DNA from: Chloroflexota bacterium
GTDB taxonomy: Bacteria > Chloroflexota > Anaerolineae > Anaerolineales > UBA4823
DNA: 30,104 bases
Direction of reading: 5' to 3'
Assembly: GCA_012798185.1 (NCBI GenBank)
Contig: JAAZNS010000044.1
Location: 1 to 30,104, forward strand
Shown here: positions 22,015-29,704 of the stretch, piece by piece
Numbering within the stretch: position 1 is the stretch's first letter
Layout: the number at the start of each line of letters is the position of its first letter
Notes under the pieces: generated by a model
What the model was told of the DNA's origin: nothing
Database searches by the model: none
What the model saw: the letters and a program-made list of their open reading frames with translations, nothing else
Made by a program: the position numbers and the translations under genes

Positions 22015-24780
22015 ATGGATAATCCATCTTCTTTACCTTCTTTTGATCCGGTTCATGATGTCTATCATTATAAATACCAACCCCTCGATGCAATTTTCTC
22101 CCCAAAGAATGTTGCAGTTATTGGTGCCACAGAAACACAAGGAACAGTCGGACGAACCGTATTATGGAATCTAATTAGCAGCCCCTTTGGAGGCGCAGTA
22201 TTCCCGGTGAATCCCAAGCGTTCCAGCATTCTTGGCATTAAAGCCTATCCAAACATCGCATCGGTTCCAGAACCGGTTGACTTGGTTGTCATAACAACTC
22301 CCGCACCATCCATTCCAGGAATTATCAGTGAATGCGTAGATCAAGGTGTCCGTGGTGCTGTCATTATTTCAGCCGGGTTTAAAGAAATAGGTCCCGCAGG
22401 TGCAGAACTTGAAAGGCAGATTCTTGAACATGCCAGCAGAAATGATATGCGTATTATTGGACCAAACTGCCTTGGAGTTATGAGTCCAATCACCGGACTG
22501 AATGCCACATTTGCCAGCACCATAGCAAAACCGGGAAATGTAGGTTTTATCAGCCAAAGCGGAGCGCTGTGTACCGCAGTTTTGGACTGGAGTCTAAAAC
22601 AAAATGTTGGGTTTAGCGCCTTCGTTTCGATCGGCTCCATGCTTGATGTTAACTGGGGTGATTTAATCTATTACCTCGGCGATGATCCAAACACAAATAG
22701 TATCGTTATTTATATGGAAACAATTGGCAACGCTCGGGCATTTCTCTCAGCCGCCCGTGAAGTTGCTATGACCAAACCGATTATTGTAATCAAACCAGGA
22801 AGAACAGCCGGTGCTGCAAAAGCCGCTGCTTCGCATACTGGTTCACTTACCGGAAGCGACGAAGTGTTAGAAACAGCATTCCGGCGCAGTGGAGTTTTAC
22901 GAGTTAATACCATCGCAGAATTGTTCTACATGGCAGAAGTCCTTTCTAAACAACCGCGCCCAAAGGGACGCCGTTTAACTATCCTCACAAACGCTGGTGG
23001 TCCAGGTGTATTAGCAACCGATGCCTTGATCACCCACGGAGGTGAACTCACAGAGTTATCTCCAGAAACGATGGAAGCATTCAATCAACTTCTTCCCGCC
23101 GTGTGGAGCCATAACAATCCGGTCGATATCATTGGAGATGCAAGCCCCGAGCGATACGCGAAAGCATTAGAAGTCGCAGCAAAAGACCCCAATAGCGATG
23201 GAATGCTGGTCATCCTAACACCCCAATCGATGACAAAACCAACCCAAATTGCCGAAGAACTGCGAAAATATTCACAAAGTTTTGGGAAGCCAATTCTTGC
23301 CAGCTGGATGGGAGGTGATGAGGTTGCCGAAGGCGCAAATTTACTCAATCAAGCCAACATCCCAACCTTCCCATATCCAGATACTGCAGCTCGTATGTTC
23401 GATTATATGGCTCAATTTGCCGACAACTTGCGCAGCCTGTATGAAACTCCAGCCTGGAACCCTATCAACAATCACGATCTATACGATCGGGAAAAAGTTG
23501 AACAAATCATTGCCCATGTACGGGAGACAGGTCGAACAATTCTTACAGAGTTTGAATCGAAAGAATTATTAAAAGCATATGGTATTCCCACAGTAGAAAC
23601 CCGCATTGCACTTACTGAAGATGAAGCAGTAAAAGCAGCAGAAGAGATTGGTTTTCCTGTTGTATTAAAGCTTCACTCCGAAACCATCACTCACAAAACT
23701 GATGTTGGAGGTGTTCAGTTAAATTTAACTGATGCTGAAGCAGTTCGAAATGCATTCAATTCAATTAAGTCCTCAGTCATCAACAAAGCTGGAGAAAAAT
23801 CCAAGGATGGCACACCCAATTTCTTGGGTGTTACAGTTCAACCCATGGCAAAACTGGAAGGTTATGAATTAATTCTTGGAAGCAGCGTTGATCCCCAATT
23901 TGGACCGGTTCTGCTATTTGGTTTGGGTGGTCTATTGGTTGAGGTATTCAAAGATCGCGCTCTTGGATTACCGCCGTTGAACGCTATACTCGCCCGGCGA
24001 ATGATGGAACAAACTAAAATCTACAAAGCCTTGAAAGGTGTTCGCGGGCGAAAAGCAGTCGACTTAGAAGCCCTAGAATTATTGCTGGTTCACTTCAGCC
24101 GGTTAGTAGTCGATCATCCATGGATTAAAGAATTGGATATCAACCCCTTATTAGCTTCTCCAGAACATTTATTAGCTCTTGACGCACGGGTTGTCATTTA
24201 TGATGCTTCCACGAAAGAAAGCGACCTGCCGGCATTGGCTATACGCCCTTATCCAATCCAATATGTCGACACGTGGAAGGCAAAAAATGGTTGGGAAATC
24301 ACTATACGCCCAATTCGACCTGATGATGAAATACCATTAGTCGATTTTCATGAAACACTGTCAGATCGAACCGTATATTTACGCTACCTGCATCCTATGC
24401 TCTTGAATCAACGCGTTGCTCACGAACGATTAGCTCGCATTTGCCATAGTGATTATGATCGTGAAATCACATTAATTGCAGATTATAAGGATCCCGTAAC
24501 CGGTCAATTTAAAATATTAGGTGCAGGAAGGTTAAGCAAACTGCATACAATGAACGCTGCTCGTATCAGCATTTTAATCAGCGATCTATGCCAGGGGCTA
24601 GGAATTGGCACCGAATTACTTAGACGAATTATCCAGGTTGCCAAGGATGAAGAACTTCAAGAAATCGAAGCCGTTATCACTCAAGATAACCAAGTAATGA
24701 ATCATATTTTCACAAAACTTGGTTTTACCATGACGCCAGTCGAAGATAATAAGATCAGTGCCAAACTTGCCTTAAATTAA
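22015..24780 (+). CDS. ADP-forming acyl-CoA synthetase fused to GNAT acetyltransferase
   Basis: A 921-residue fusion. Order: CoA-binding Rossmann domain (about 30-150; VAVIGATETQGTVGR), succinyl-CoA-ligase-like domains (about 170-480), ATP-grasp domain (about 495-725), GNAT domain (about 762-920; QGLGIGTELL is the acetyl-CoA loop). The phosphorylatable His of the alpha part is present (H274 in SHTGSLTG), as is H560 in THKTDVGG of the ATP-grasp part. So it could make ATP from acetyl-CoA, ADP and Pi. In the related protein acetyltransferase Pat/YfiQ the synthetase half is inactive; the intact His argues for activity here. ATG 22015 is chosen because GGGAG lies 5 bases upstream; ATG 22003 overlaps that site. 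Monocistronic, with terminators just downstream. Confidence 0.88.
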   Translation: MDNPSSLPSFDPVHDVYHYKYQPLDAIFSPKNVAVIGATETQGTVGRTVLWNLISSPFGGAVFPVNPKRSSILGIKAYPNIASVPEPVDLVVITTPAPSIPGIISECVDQGVRGAVIISAGFKEIGPAGAELERQILEHASRNDMRIIGPNCLGVMSPITGLNATFASTIAKPGNVGFISQSGALCTAVLDWSLKQNVGFSAFVSIGSMLDVNWGDLIYYLGDDPNTNSIVIYMETIGNARAFLSAAREVAMTKPIIVIKPGRTAGAAKAAASHTGSLTGSDEVLETAFRRSGVLRVNTIAELFYMAEVLSKQPRPKGRRLTILTNAGGPGVLATDALITHGGELTELSPETMEAFNQLLPAVWSHNNPVDIIGDASPERYAKALEVAAKDPNSDGMLVILTPQSMTKPTQIAEELRKYSQSFGKPILASWMGGDEVAEGANLLNQANIPTFPYPDTAARMFDYMAQFADNLRSLYETPAWNPINNHDLYDREKVEQIIAHVRETGRTILTEFESKELLKAYGIPTVETRIALTEDEAVKAAEEIGFPVVLKLHSETITHKTDVGGVQLNLTDAEAVRNAFNSIKSSVINKAGEKSKDGTPNFLGVTVQPMAKLEGYELILGSSVDPQFGPVLLFGLGGLLVEVFKDRALGLPPLNAILARRMMEQTKIYKALKGVRGRKAVDLEALELLLVHFSRLVVDHPWIKELDINPLLASPEHLLALDARVVIYDASTKESDLPALAIRPYPIQYVDTWKAKNGWEITIRPIRPDDEIPLVDFHETLSDRTVYLRYLHPMLLNQRVAHERLARICHSDYDREITLIADYKDPVTGQFKILGAGRLSKLHTMNAARISILISDLCQGLGIGTELLRRIIQVAKDEELQEIEAVITQDNQVMNHIFTKLGFTMTPVEDNKISAKLALN

Positions 24781-24789
24781 TAATAATTA

Positions 24790-24820
24790 TACCTGCTCAA
24801 TCAGACTGGGTGAGCAGGTA
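24790..24820 (+). terminator. Stem-loop after the acyl-CoA synthetase gene
   Basis: TACCTGCTCA (24790-24799) and TGAGCAGGTA (24811-24820) form a perfect 10-bp stem with an 11-base loop. No T-run follows, so it may stabilise the mRNA end and act with the terminator at 24836. Confidence 0.5.
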
Positions 24821-24835
24821 TATAACATAAAAAAA

Positions 24836-24868
24836 CACCCGGCTTTTTCGAGTACCGGGTGCTTTTTT
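24836..24868. terminator. Bidirectional intrinsic terminator
   Basis: CACCCGG (24836-24842) pairs with CCGGGTG (24855-24861); T-run 24863-24868 on the plus strand and a run of A at 24829-24835 giving T on the minus strand. It serves the convergent acyl-CoA synthetase and ParB-fold genes. Confidence 0.85.
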
Positions 24869-24873
24869 ATTTA

Positions 24874-25710
24874 CTACTCATCGAATGAAAAGGTCGATTC
24901 GGAATAATAACGAAGAGCGTTTGCTGCCATTCGTTCCATCATCCAATTTTCCAACCATTTTTCCTTTTGTTCGAGTGTCCAATTAGAATTTAAAATCGAT
25001 AACGGAATATTAATATGTAATGCGCGATGAGGAATGATATGACGGGTTACACCGCTGGGTACTTTTTCGCCATTTTTTGCGATCATTAAAATATCCGATG
25101 GGCTGTAATGTGGAAAAACAACCAAAGCCACAATATCCGGATAATATGGTTTTTGAATCTCCCAAATATCATTGGATGCTCTAAATATATCTGCTTTTCC
25201 CTTATAAGAATCGACAATTTTATTCAATATATGAATATCATGTAATATTTTCCCCTCCGGACTTACCACGATGCGAACCCCCTCATCATTTATTATATAC
25301 GCTGCTGCAACATTGGTGGCAAGTGCTTCTCTAGCGGTTGTTAATGAACAGCTTTCAAGTTTTAATCCAGTAACTTTAGTCAATTCGTGATCGAATAATT
25401 CTGGAGACATGCCAGAAACTACATGATACCAGGTATCCAATTCAACACCAGGATCAGCGTAGCTGACAAGTTGAACTACTATGTGAGGAACGCCCATCTT
25501 CTTAAAAGCCATCGAACGATTGGCACCATCGAGAATCATGTATTTATCATCTTCTGGGATTAGGGAAACAATTGGCGGATTTTTTAATATCTGCTCATCC
25601 ATTACCCTTTTGATTAGTTTTTCAACACGACGGGGGTCTGTATCCTCATGAGGGACCAACAAATCAGTAGGGACAAATTTCAATACGGGCAAATTGGTGC
25701 TTGTTCTCAT
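24874..25710 (-). CDS. ParB/Srx-fold protein, SerK/SbnI-like
   Basis: A 278-residue cytosolic protein. The N-terminal part (about 8-85) has the ParB/sulfiredoxin fold pattern: LLVPHEDTDPRRVEKLIKRV, PPIVSLIPE, then ILDGANRSMAFKKMG. Free serine kinases SerK and SbnI have the same layout, with a Glu after a PHE motif (here H21, E22) and DGHHR, which is DGANR (61-65) in this protein. The rest (about 90-278) would match their C-terminal extension. DNA-partitioning ParB is unlikely: there is no helix-turn-helix and no parA. Function as a serine kinase feeding phosphoserine is a hypothesis; the changed DGHHR motif could mean another substrate. GGAG 7 bases upstream supports ATG 25710. Confidence 0.6.
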   Translation of the reverse strand: MRTSTNLPVLKFVPTDLLVPHEDTDPRRVEKLIKRVMDEQILKNPPIVSLIPEDDKYMILDGANRSMAFKKMGVPHIVVQLVSYADPGVELDTWYHVVSGMSPELFDHELTKVTGLKLESCSLTTAREALATNVAAAYIINDEGVRIVVSPEGKILHDIHILNKIVDSYKGKADIFRASNDIWEIQKPYYPDIVALVVFPHYSPSDILMIAKNGEKVPSGVTRHIIPHRALHINIPLSILNSNWTLEQKEKWLENWMMERMAANALRYYSESTFSFDE

Positions 25711-25929
25711 ATTCTTCTCCAGCCCCTTATTATATCTGTTTCTATAAATTTTTCATTTATTTTCTTAAACCCAAAATTCAAGTATGTTGCATAAGGTTTT
25801 TTCTAAAATACTAATGGTTTAGACAGTAAGGTCTTTAGAGAAGTATTTTTCGAAGAATCATGATTGAATTTGTCCACTCAATATTTTTCAAAGTAGGAGT
25901 TTTTCAACAGTCTCAGTATAATTTTATAT

Positions 25930-25958
25930 TTGGCAGATAGTTCAGGATAAGGTAGAAT
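25930..25958 (+). promoter_or_regulatory. Sigma-70 promoter of the M23 peptidase gene
   Basis: TTGGCA (25930-25935), exactly 17 bases, TAGAAT (25953-25958): 5 of 6 in each box. Predicted start about 25965, giving a 25-base leader that holds GGAGG. The remaining divergent region from 25711 shows no other clear element beyond AT-rich sequence. Confidence 0.65.
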
Positions 25959-25989
25959 TAGCCCTTGGAATTGGTTTTGGAGGTATTGA

Positions 25990-27105
25990 TTGTCTTCTGG
26001 GATGAACATCGTTGATAAAACTTCTGATCATTATAACCAACCATCCAAAAAAAGTATTGGGTTGGTTTTATTCAATATTCTGGTAAATATTCTCGTCGTT
26101 TTATTAATTGCTTTAGCAGGATATTTAGCCTGGAATAAATTGATTGTTAAAAACAATAACTATGTTCTTTTCAATTCAATTCAAAAAGAACATCCAGAAC
26201 AACCCACTCCTATTCCAACGCAAGCTGATTCAACCACACCAATTAACCTTTCTCCACTTCAGGCAAGTATTTCCGTAGATAATTCAGGTATTGGCAGGAA
26301 CGCTGAACCGTTAACTACCATTCCAGATCGCCCTTCTGAGAATATTGTTACTTATACAGTACAAACCGGCGATACCTTGTTCACGATTGCTGAAGCGTTT
26401 AACATCAAACCCGAGACATTATTATGGGGAAATTATGAAACTCTGCAAGATAATCCTCACTTTTTAAAACCCGGACAGGTTTTAACAGTATTGCCAGTAA
26501 ATGGCACCTATTATCAATGGACCGAGGGAGATACAATCGAAAAAGTTGCTGCTTATTTTAAAACAACACCTGAGGATATTGTATCCTTTTCAGGGAATAA
26601 TATCGATCTCACCATGCTAAACGAAGAAAATTCTGGAATTGCACCAGGCACTTGGATTATCGTAAAAAATGGACGCCGCGCAATTAAAGATTGGGGACCA
26701 CCAGCAATAACCCGCTCAAATCCCGCTTCAGCTCGATATTATGGCGCAGGTTCATGCGGTTCAGTATACGAAGGTGCGGTTGGAACAGGTTCCTTTGTCT
26801 GGCCTACAACAGATCATACCATTTCTGGTAACCAATACAACCACGATGTTCACCCGGAAATCGATATCGGTGGTCAGATTGGTAATCCCGTCTATGCAGC
26901 CGATACTGGCGTGGTGGTATATGCAGGATGGAGCGATTTTGGTTATGGATACCTTCTCGTGATCGACCATGGCAATGGATGGCAATCAGCATATGCACAC
27001 CTAAACTCAGTCGGCGCAAGCTGCGGTCAAAGCGTAATCCGAGGCGGCTTGGTTGCCACGCTGGGTTCCACCGGAAATTCAACCGGACCTCATTTACACT
27101 TCTAG
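25990..27105 (+). CDS. Membrane-anchored LysM/M23 metallopeptidase, cut by an in-frame TAG
   Basis: A 371-residue envelope protein. It has an N-terminal transmembrane helix (about 24-46), a Pro/Thr linker, two LysM-like modules (about 120-169 and 173-226), and an M23 endopeptidase domain (about 266-371) with zinc ligands H288/D292 (HPEID) and HLH at 368-370. It would cleave peptidoglycan cross-links. The start is TTG 25990, with GGAGG 6 bases upstream. The reading frame stops with TAG (27103-27105) exactly after HLHF. Reading on in frame gives LVFNGVKVNPLEYVQ and TAA at 27151-27153, the usual family ending HLHFE-L. A single GAG-to-TAG change therefore removed 16 residues. The zinc ligands remain but the last strand is lost. 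Activity is uncertain. Confidence 0.82.
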   Translation: MSSGMNIVDKTSDHYNQPSKKSIGLVLFNILVNILVVLLIALAGYLAWNKLIVKNNNYVLFNSIQKEHPEQPTPIPTQADSTTPINLSPLQASISVDNSGIGRNAEPLTTIPDRPSENIVTYTVQTGDTLFTIAEAFNIKPETLLWGNYETLQDNPHFLKPGQVLTVLPVNGTYYQWTEGDTIEKVAAYFKTTPEDIVSFSGNNIDLTMLNEENSGIAPGTWIIVKNGRRAIKDWGPPAITRSNPASARYYGAGSCGSVYEGAVGTGSFVWPTTDHTISGNQYNHDVHPEIDIGGQIGNPVYAADTGVVVYAGWSDFGYGYLLVIDHGNGWQSAYAHLNSVGASCGQSVIRGGLVATLGSTGNSTGPHLHF

Positions 27106-27221
27106 CTTGTGTTTAATGGCGTCAAAGTAAATCCTCTCGAATATGTGCAATAAACAAAAACAAGAATTCAATAATAATTCGATTCCAAAAGAATGTAATT
27201 TTAACTTGCCCAAAATATACT

Positions 27222-27249
27222 TTGCATTTAGAACAAACTGATGTACAAT
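27222..27249 (+). promoter_or_regulatory. Probable promoter of the DUF4870-like gene
   Basis: TTGCAT (27222-27227), 16-base spacer, TACAAT (27244-27249), followed by a leader of about 50 bases with GGAGG before ATG 27305. Confidence 0.45.
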
Positions 27250-27304
27250 CCAACAAGGAAGCAAACTTAGTTTATTTATTTTATCTTTTTTGGAGGAATA
27301 GCTC

Positions 27305-27637
27305 ATGTCGCAATATGGTTCATCCGAGGTGACAAGTGATGATAAGTTATGGTCAGCATTAGGGTATCCAATTCCCTTGGTTCCTATCATTGTTCTATTG
27401 ATGGAAGAGAAGAAAAATCGACCTTTTCTAAGGTATCATGCAATCCAGTCACTGGCATTCAATGTAGCACTTTTTGTTGTAGTATTTGTAATCAGCCTCA
27501 TCACGCTCGGGTTTGGAGCCGTATGCGCTCCCGTAGCTTGGTTAATCACCCTTTGGCCCGCCTACGAAGCCTATCAGGGCAAATTAGTTGAACTCCCAGT
27601 TATCACAAATTTCATAAAGAAACAAAATTGGGTATAA
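27305..27637 (+). CDS. Small DUF4870/Tic20-like membrane protein
   Basis: A 110-residue integral membrane protein. The cytosolic N-terminus carries DDKLWSALGYP. Hydrophobic segments are at about 21-34 (PIPLVPIIVLLM), 47-67 (FNVALFVVVFVISLITLG) and 69-87. The RPFLRYHAIQSL segment between helices is typical of DUF4870 proteins, where this amphipathic motif is conserved. The biochemical role of the family is unknown. ATG 27305 has GGAGG 8 bases upstream. It is a separate unit from the peptidase and from the gcv operon, ending in a small hairpin. Confidence 0.8.
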   Translation: MSQYGSSEVTSDDKLWSALGYPIPLVPIIVLLMEEKKNRPFLRYHAIQSLAFNVALFVVVFVISLITLGFGAVCAPVAWLITLWPAYEAYQGKLVELPVITNFIKKQNWV

Positions 27638-27653
27638 CCGATTAAAGAATCGG
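27638..27653 (+). terminator. Hairpin directly after the DUF4870-like stop codon
   Basis: CCGATT, AAAG loop, AATCGG: 6 bp, starting at the base after the TAA. The T-rich stretch begins only 11 bases later, so termination would be weak. It separates this gene from the glycine riboswitch. Confidence 0.4.
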
Positions 27654-27680
27654 TAAATAAAATATTTTTACAATTCAAAA

Positions 27681-27876
27681 GCGTCGCAGGGAAGAGACCC
27701 AGATAAATTGGGCACCGAAGGTGCAAATCGAGCACCGTCAAGAGCTAGATGAAACTCTCATGTAAAAGGACCCTGGTGCAGATATCCTCTGGAAAGCTTC
27801 AAGCGATATTACTTATCGCAAGACACCGAAGGGGCAAGTGCATAATTGCACGAATCTCTCAGGTAATAGACAGAGG
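27681..27876 (+). promoter_or_regulatory. Tandem glycine riboswitch (two aptamers)
   Basis: Two consecutive gcvT-type aptamers. The first (about 27681-27780) has P1 CAGGG/CCCTG (27687-27691/27771-27775) and the conserved blocks GCACCGAAGGTGC, GAAACTCTCATGTAAAAGGACC. The second (about 27784-27876) has P1 CCTCTG/CAGAGG (27786-27791/27871-27876) and blocks ACACCGAAGGGGCAA, GAATCTCTCAGGTAATAGACAG. A short linker joins them, as in cooperative glycine riboswitches. It lies directly upstream of gcvH and the terminator, so glycine should switch the cleavage-system genes on. A TACAAT at 27669-27674 may be the -10 box. Confidence 0.95.
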
Positions 27877-27912
27877 CGCGCGGCATTGATTGCGTGCGCC
27901 TTTTCGTTTTTT
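27875..27912 (+). terminator. Glycine-riboswitch expression-platform terminator
   Basis: GGCGCGCG (27875-27882) pairs with CGTGCGCC (27893-27900), with one G-U, followed by TTTTCGTTTTTT. Its first two bases are also the last two of the second aptamer's P1 stem. Glycine-stabilised P1 therefore weakens the terminator: an ON switch. Confidence 0.88.
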
Positions 27913-27943
27913 AAAATACTTTTTATTAATTGGAGGTAATCTC

Positions 27944-28333
27944 ATGAATATTCCTGCTACAAATAAATATACAAATAATGACGAATGGATAAAAGTCGAC
28001 GGTAATATTGGCACCATCGGCATTTCCGACTATGCACAAGAACAGCTCTCTGATATTGTATTTGTCGAGATCACCGTTTCAATTGGCGATGTGATTAAGC
28101 AAGGTGATTCTTGTGCAACCATCGAATCGGTAAAAGCAGCTGCGGATGTTTATGCACCTGCCAGCGGAAAAGTTATCGCAATAAATGAATCGCTCCCCGA
28201 TAAACCCGAAACCGTCAACAGCGATCCATATGGTGATGCCTGGATGGTAAAAATCGAACTCTCCAATCCATCTGAAATTGACAGCCTATTGGATGCGTCT
28301 GCTTATGAGGCGTTAATCAAATCAAAAGAATAA
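27944..28333 (+). CDS. gcvH: Glycine cleavage system H protein
   Basis: A 129-residue lipoyl carrier that shuttles the aminomethyl group between the P, T and L proteins. The lipoylated lysine is K64 in ATIESVKAAADVYAP. The flanking G/D-rich turns and the end NSDPYGDAWMVKIEL are typical. ATG 27944 is supported by GGAGG at 27932-27936, 7 bases upstream; upstream in-frame codons lie in the riboswitch terminator. First gene of gcvH-gcvPA-gcvPB. No gcvT is seen between riboswitch and gcvH, so the T protein must be encoded elsewhere. Confidence 0.95.
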   Translation: MNIPATNKYTNNDEWIKVDGNIGTIGISDYAQEQLSDIVFVEITVSIGDVIKQGDSCATIESVKAAADVYAPASGKVIAINESLPDKPETVNSDPYGDAWMVKIELSNPSEIDSLLDASAYEALIKSKE

Positions 28334-28360
28334 TATTTCTCAAAAAAAAATGAGGTGATT

Positions 28361-29704
28361 ATGTACATCCCCCATACCGAATCTGAACGGGAAGCTATGC
28401 TTTCAACGATCGGTGTTAAACAATTGGAAGACCTTTTCTCCAATATTCCTTCGAATAAAAGGTTCCCCCAATTAAATCTGCCCGAAGCTATCACAGAAAT
28501 GGAAATATTTTCAGAAATTCAAGATCTAGCTTGGGCAAATAACACAACGCAAGATATGGCCTGCTTCCTTGGAGCAGGTGCTTATAACCATTATATACCA
28601 GCAGCTGTCGATTCAATCCTTAGGCGGGGTGAGTTCTATACCGCTTATACACCCTATCAACCTGAAATTTCTCAGGGAACATTACAGGCTATTTTCGATT
28701 ACCAAAGCCTTATCACGGCATTAACGGGTATGGAGGTAAGCAATGCCTCCCATTATGATGGCGCTACAGCAGCAGCCGAAGCAATAACCTTGGCAGATGC
28801 CCATTTTCGAGGTAAAAGAACCAAATTTATCTTATCCCCTACTCTGCATCCCCAATATAGACAAACGATTCGAACTTATAACCAGGGAACAGGATTTTCC
28901 TTCGTTGGTGATGATCAAGACCTTTCTGCTGCGCCGGATTCATTATCATCACTTATAGATGAAAACACCGCACTGGTTTTTGTCCAATATCCTGATTTCT
29001 TTGGGCGGATATATGATTTATCAAAATTAGCCAATATCGTCCACGAAGCGGGAGCTCTTTTTGCCGTAGCGATCAATCCAATTGCATTGGGAATGCTTAC
29101 GCCTCCTGGCGAGTTTGGTGCAGATATTGTCACGGGTGAGGGGCAGCCATTGGGCATACCCTTGTCATTTGGTGGACCCTACCTGGGATTATTTACTACA
29201 CGCAAAGAGTTCGTCCGCAAAATGGCTGGGAGATTGGTTGGAGAAACAACTGATTCTAAAGGACAACGTGCCTATGTGCTTACGCTAACCGCACGAGAAC
29301 AGCATATCCGTCGTGAAAAAGCAACGTCTAATATCTGTACAAACCAAGGATTAATGACACTGGCTGCAGCTGTTTATTTGAGCTTACTGGGGAAACATGG
29401 GTTGCGGCAGGTCAGCGAGTTATGTTATCACAAAGCTCATTATGCAGCCCGTCAAATCGATAAGGTCGCAGGATATAAACTATGGTCGAATACCCCCTTT
29501 TTCCATGAATTTGTGGTTCGTTGCGATAAACCAATTGATGAAATCAATGAGCATCTCTTAGAGCATAATATTCTTGGCGGCTACGATCTGGGCTTGGATT
29601 ATCCAGCTATGAAAAACCATATGTTAATTGCCGTAACAGAAATGAATACCAAGGATGAGATTGATTCCCTGGTAGAGATTTTAGCGGAGGTTTCCCATGA
29701 CTGA
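28361..29704 (+). CDS. gcvPA: Glycine dehydrogenase (decarboxylating) subunit 1
   Basis: A 447-residue alpha subunit of the split P protein, which decarboxylates glycine and passes the aminomethyl group to GcvH. The start MYIPHTESEREAML and the segments MACFLGAGAYNHYIPAAVD and FYTAYTPYQPEISQGTLQ are hallmarks. The Lys that binds PLP is in the other subunit, as expected. ATG 28361 is chosen because the near-perfect Shine-Dalgarno GAGGTGA (28352-28358) precedes it; GTG 28355 lies inside that site. Its last 8 bases overlap gcvPB, implying coupled synthesis of the two subunits. Confidence 0.95.
   Translation: MYIPHTESEREAMLSTIGVKQLEDLFSNIPSNKRFPQLNLPEAITEMEIFSEIQDLAWANNTTQDMACFLGAGAYNHYIPAAVDSILRRGEFYTAYTPYQPEISQGTLQAIFDYQSLITALTGMEVSNASHYDGATAAAEAITLADAHFRGKRTKFILSPTLHPQYRQTIRTYNQGTGFSFVGDDQDLSAAPDSLSSLIDENTALVFVQYPDFFGRIYDLSKLANIVHEAGALFAVAINPIALGMLTPPGEFGADIVTGEGQPLGIPLSFGGPYLGLFTTRKEFVRKMAGRLVGETTDSKGQRAYVLTLTAREQHIRREKATSNICTNQGLMTLAAAVYLSLLGKHGLRQVSELCYHKAHYAARQIDKVAGYKLWSNTPFFHEFVVRCDKPIDEINEHLLEHNILGGYDLGLDYPAMKNHMLIAVTEMNTKDEIDSLVEILAEVSHD

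Noticed and set aside
24874..25710. Chromosome-partition ParB
   Set aside because: There is no helix-turn-helix, no adjacent parA and no parS-like palindrome nearby; the resemblance is only to the Srx/ParB fold.
25990..27105. TAG reassigned as a sense codon in this genome
   Set aside because: The repeat-protein gene ends normally with TAG at 13258-13260, immediately followed by the LCP start, so TAG acts as stop here.
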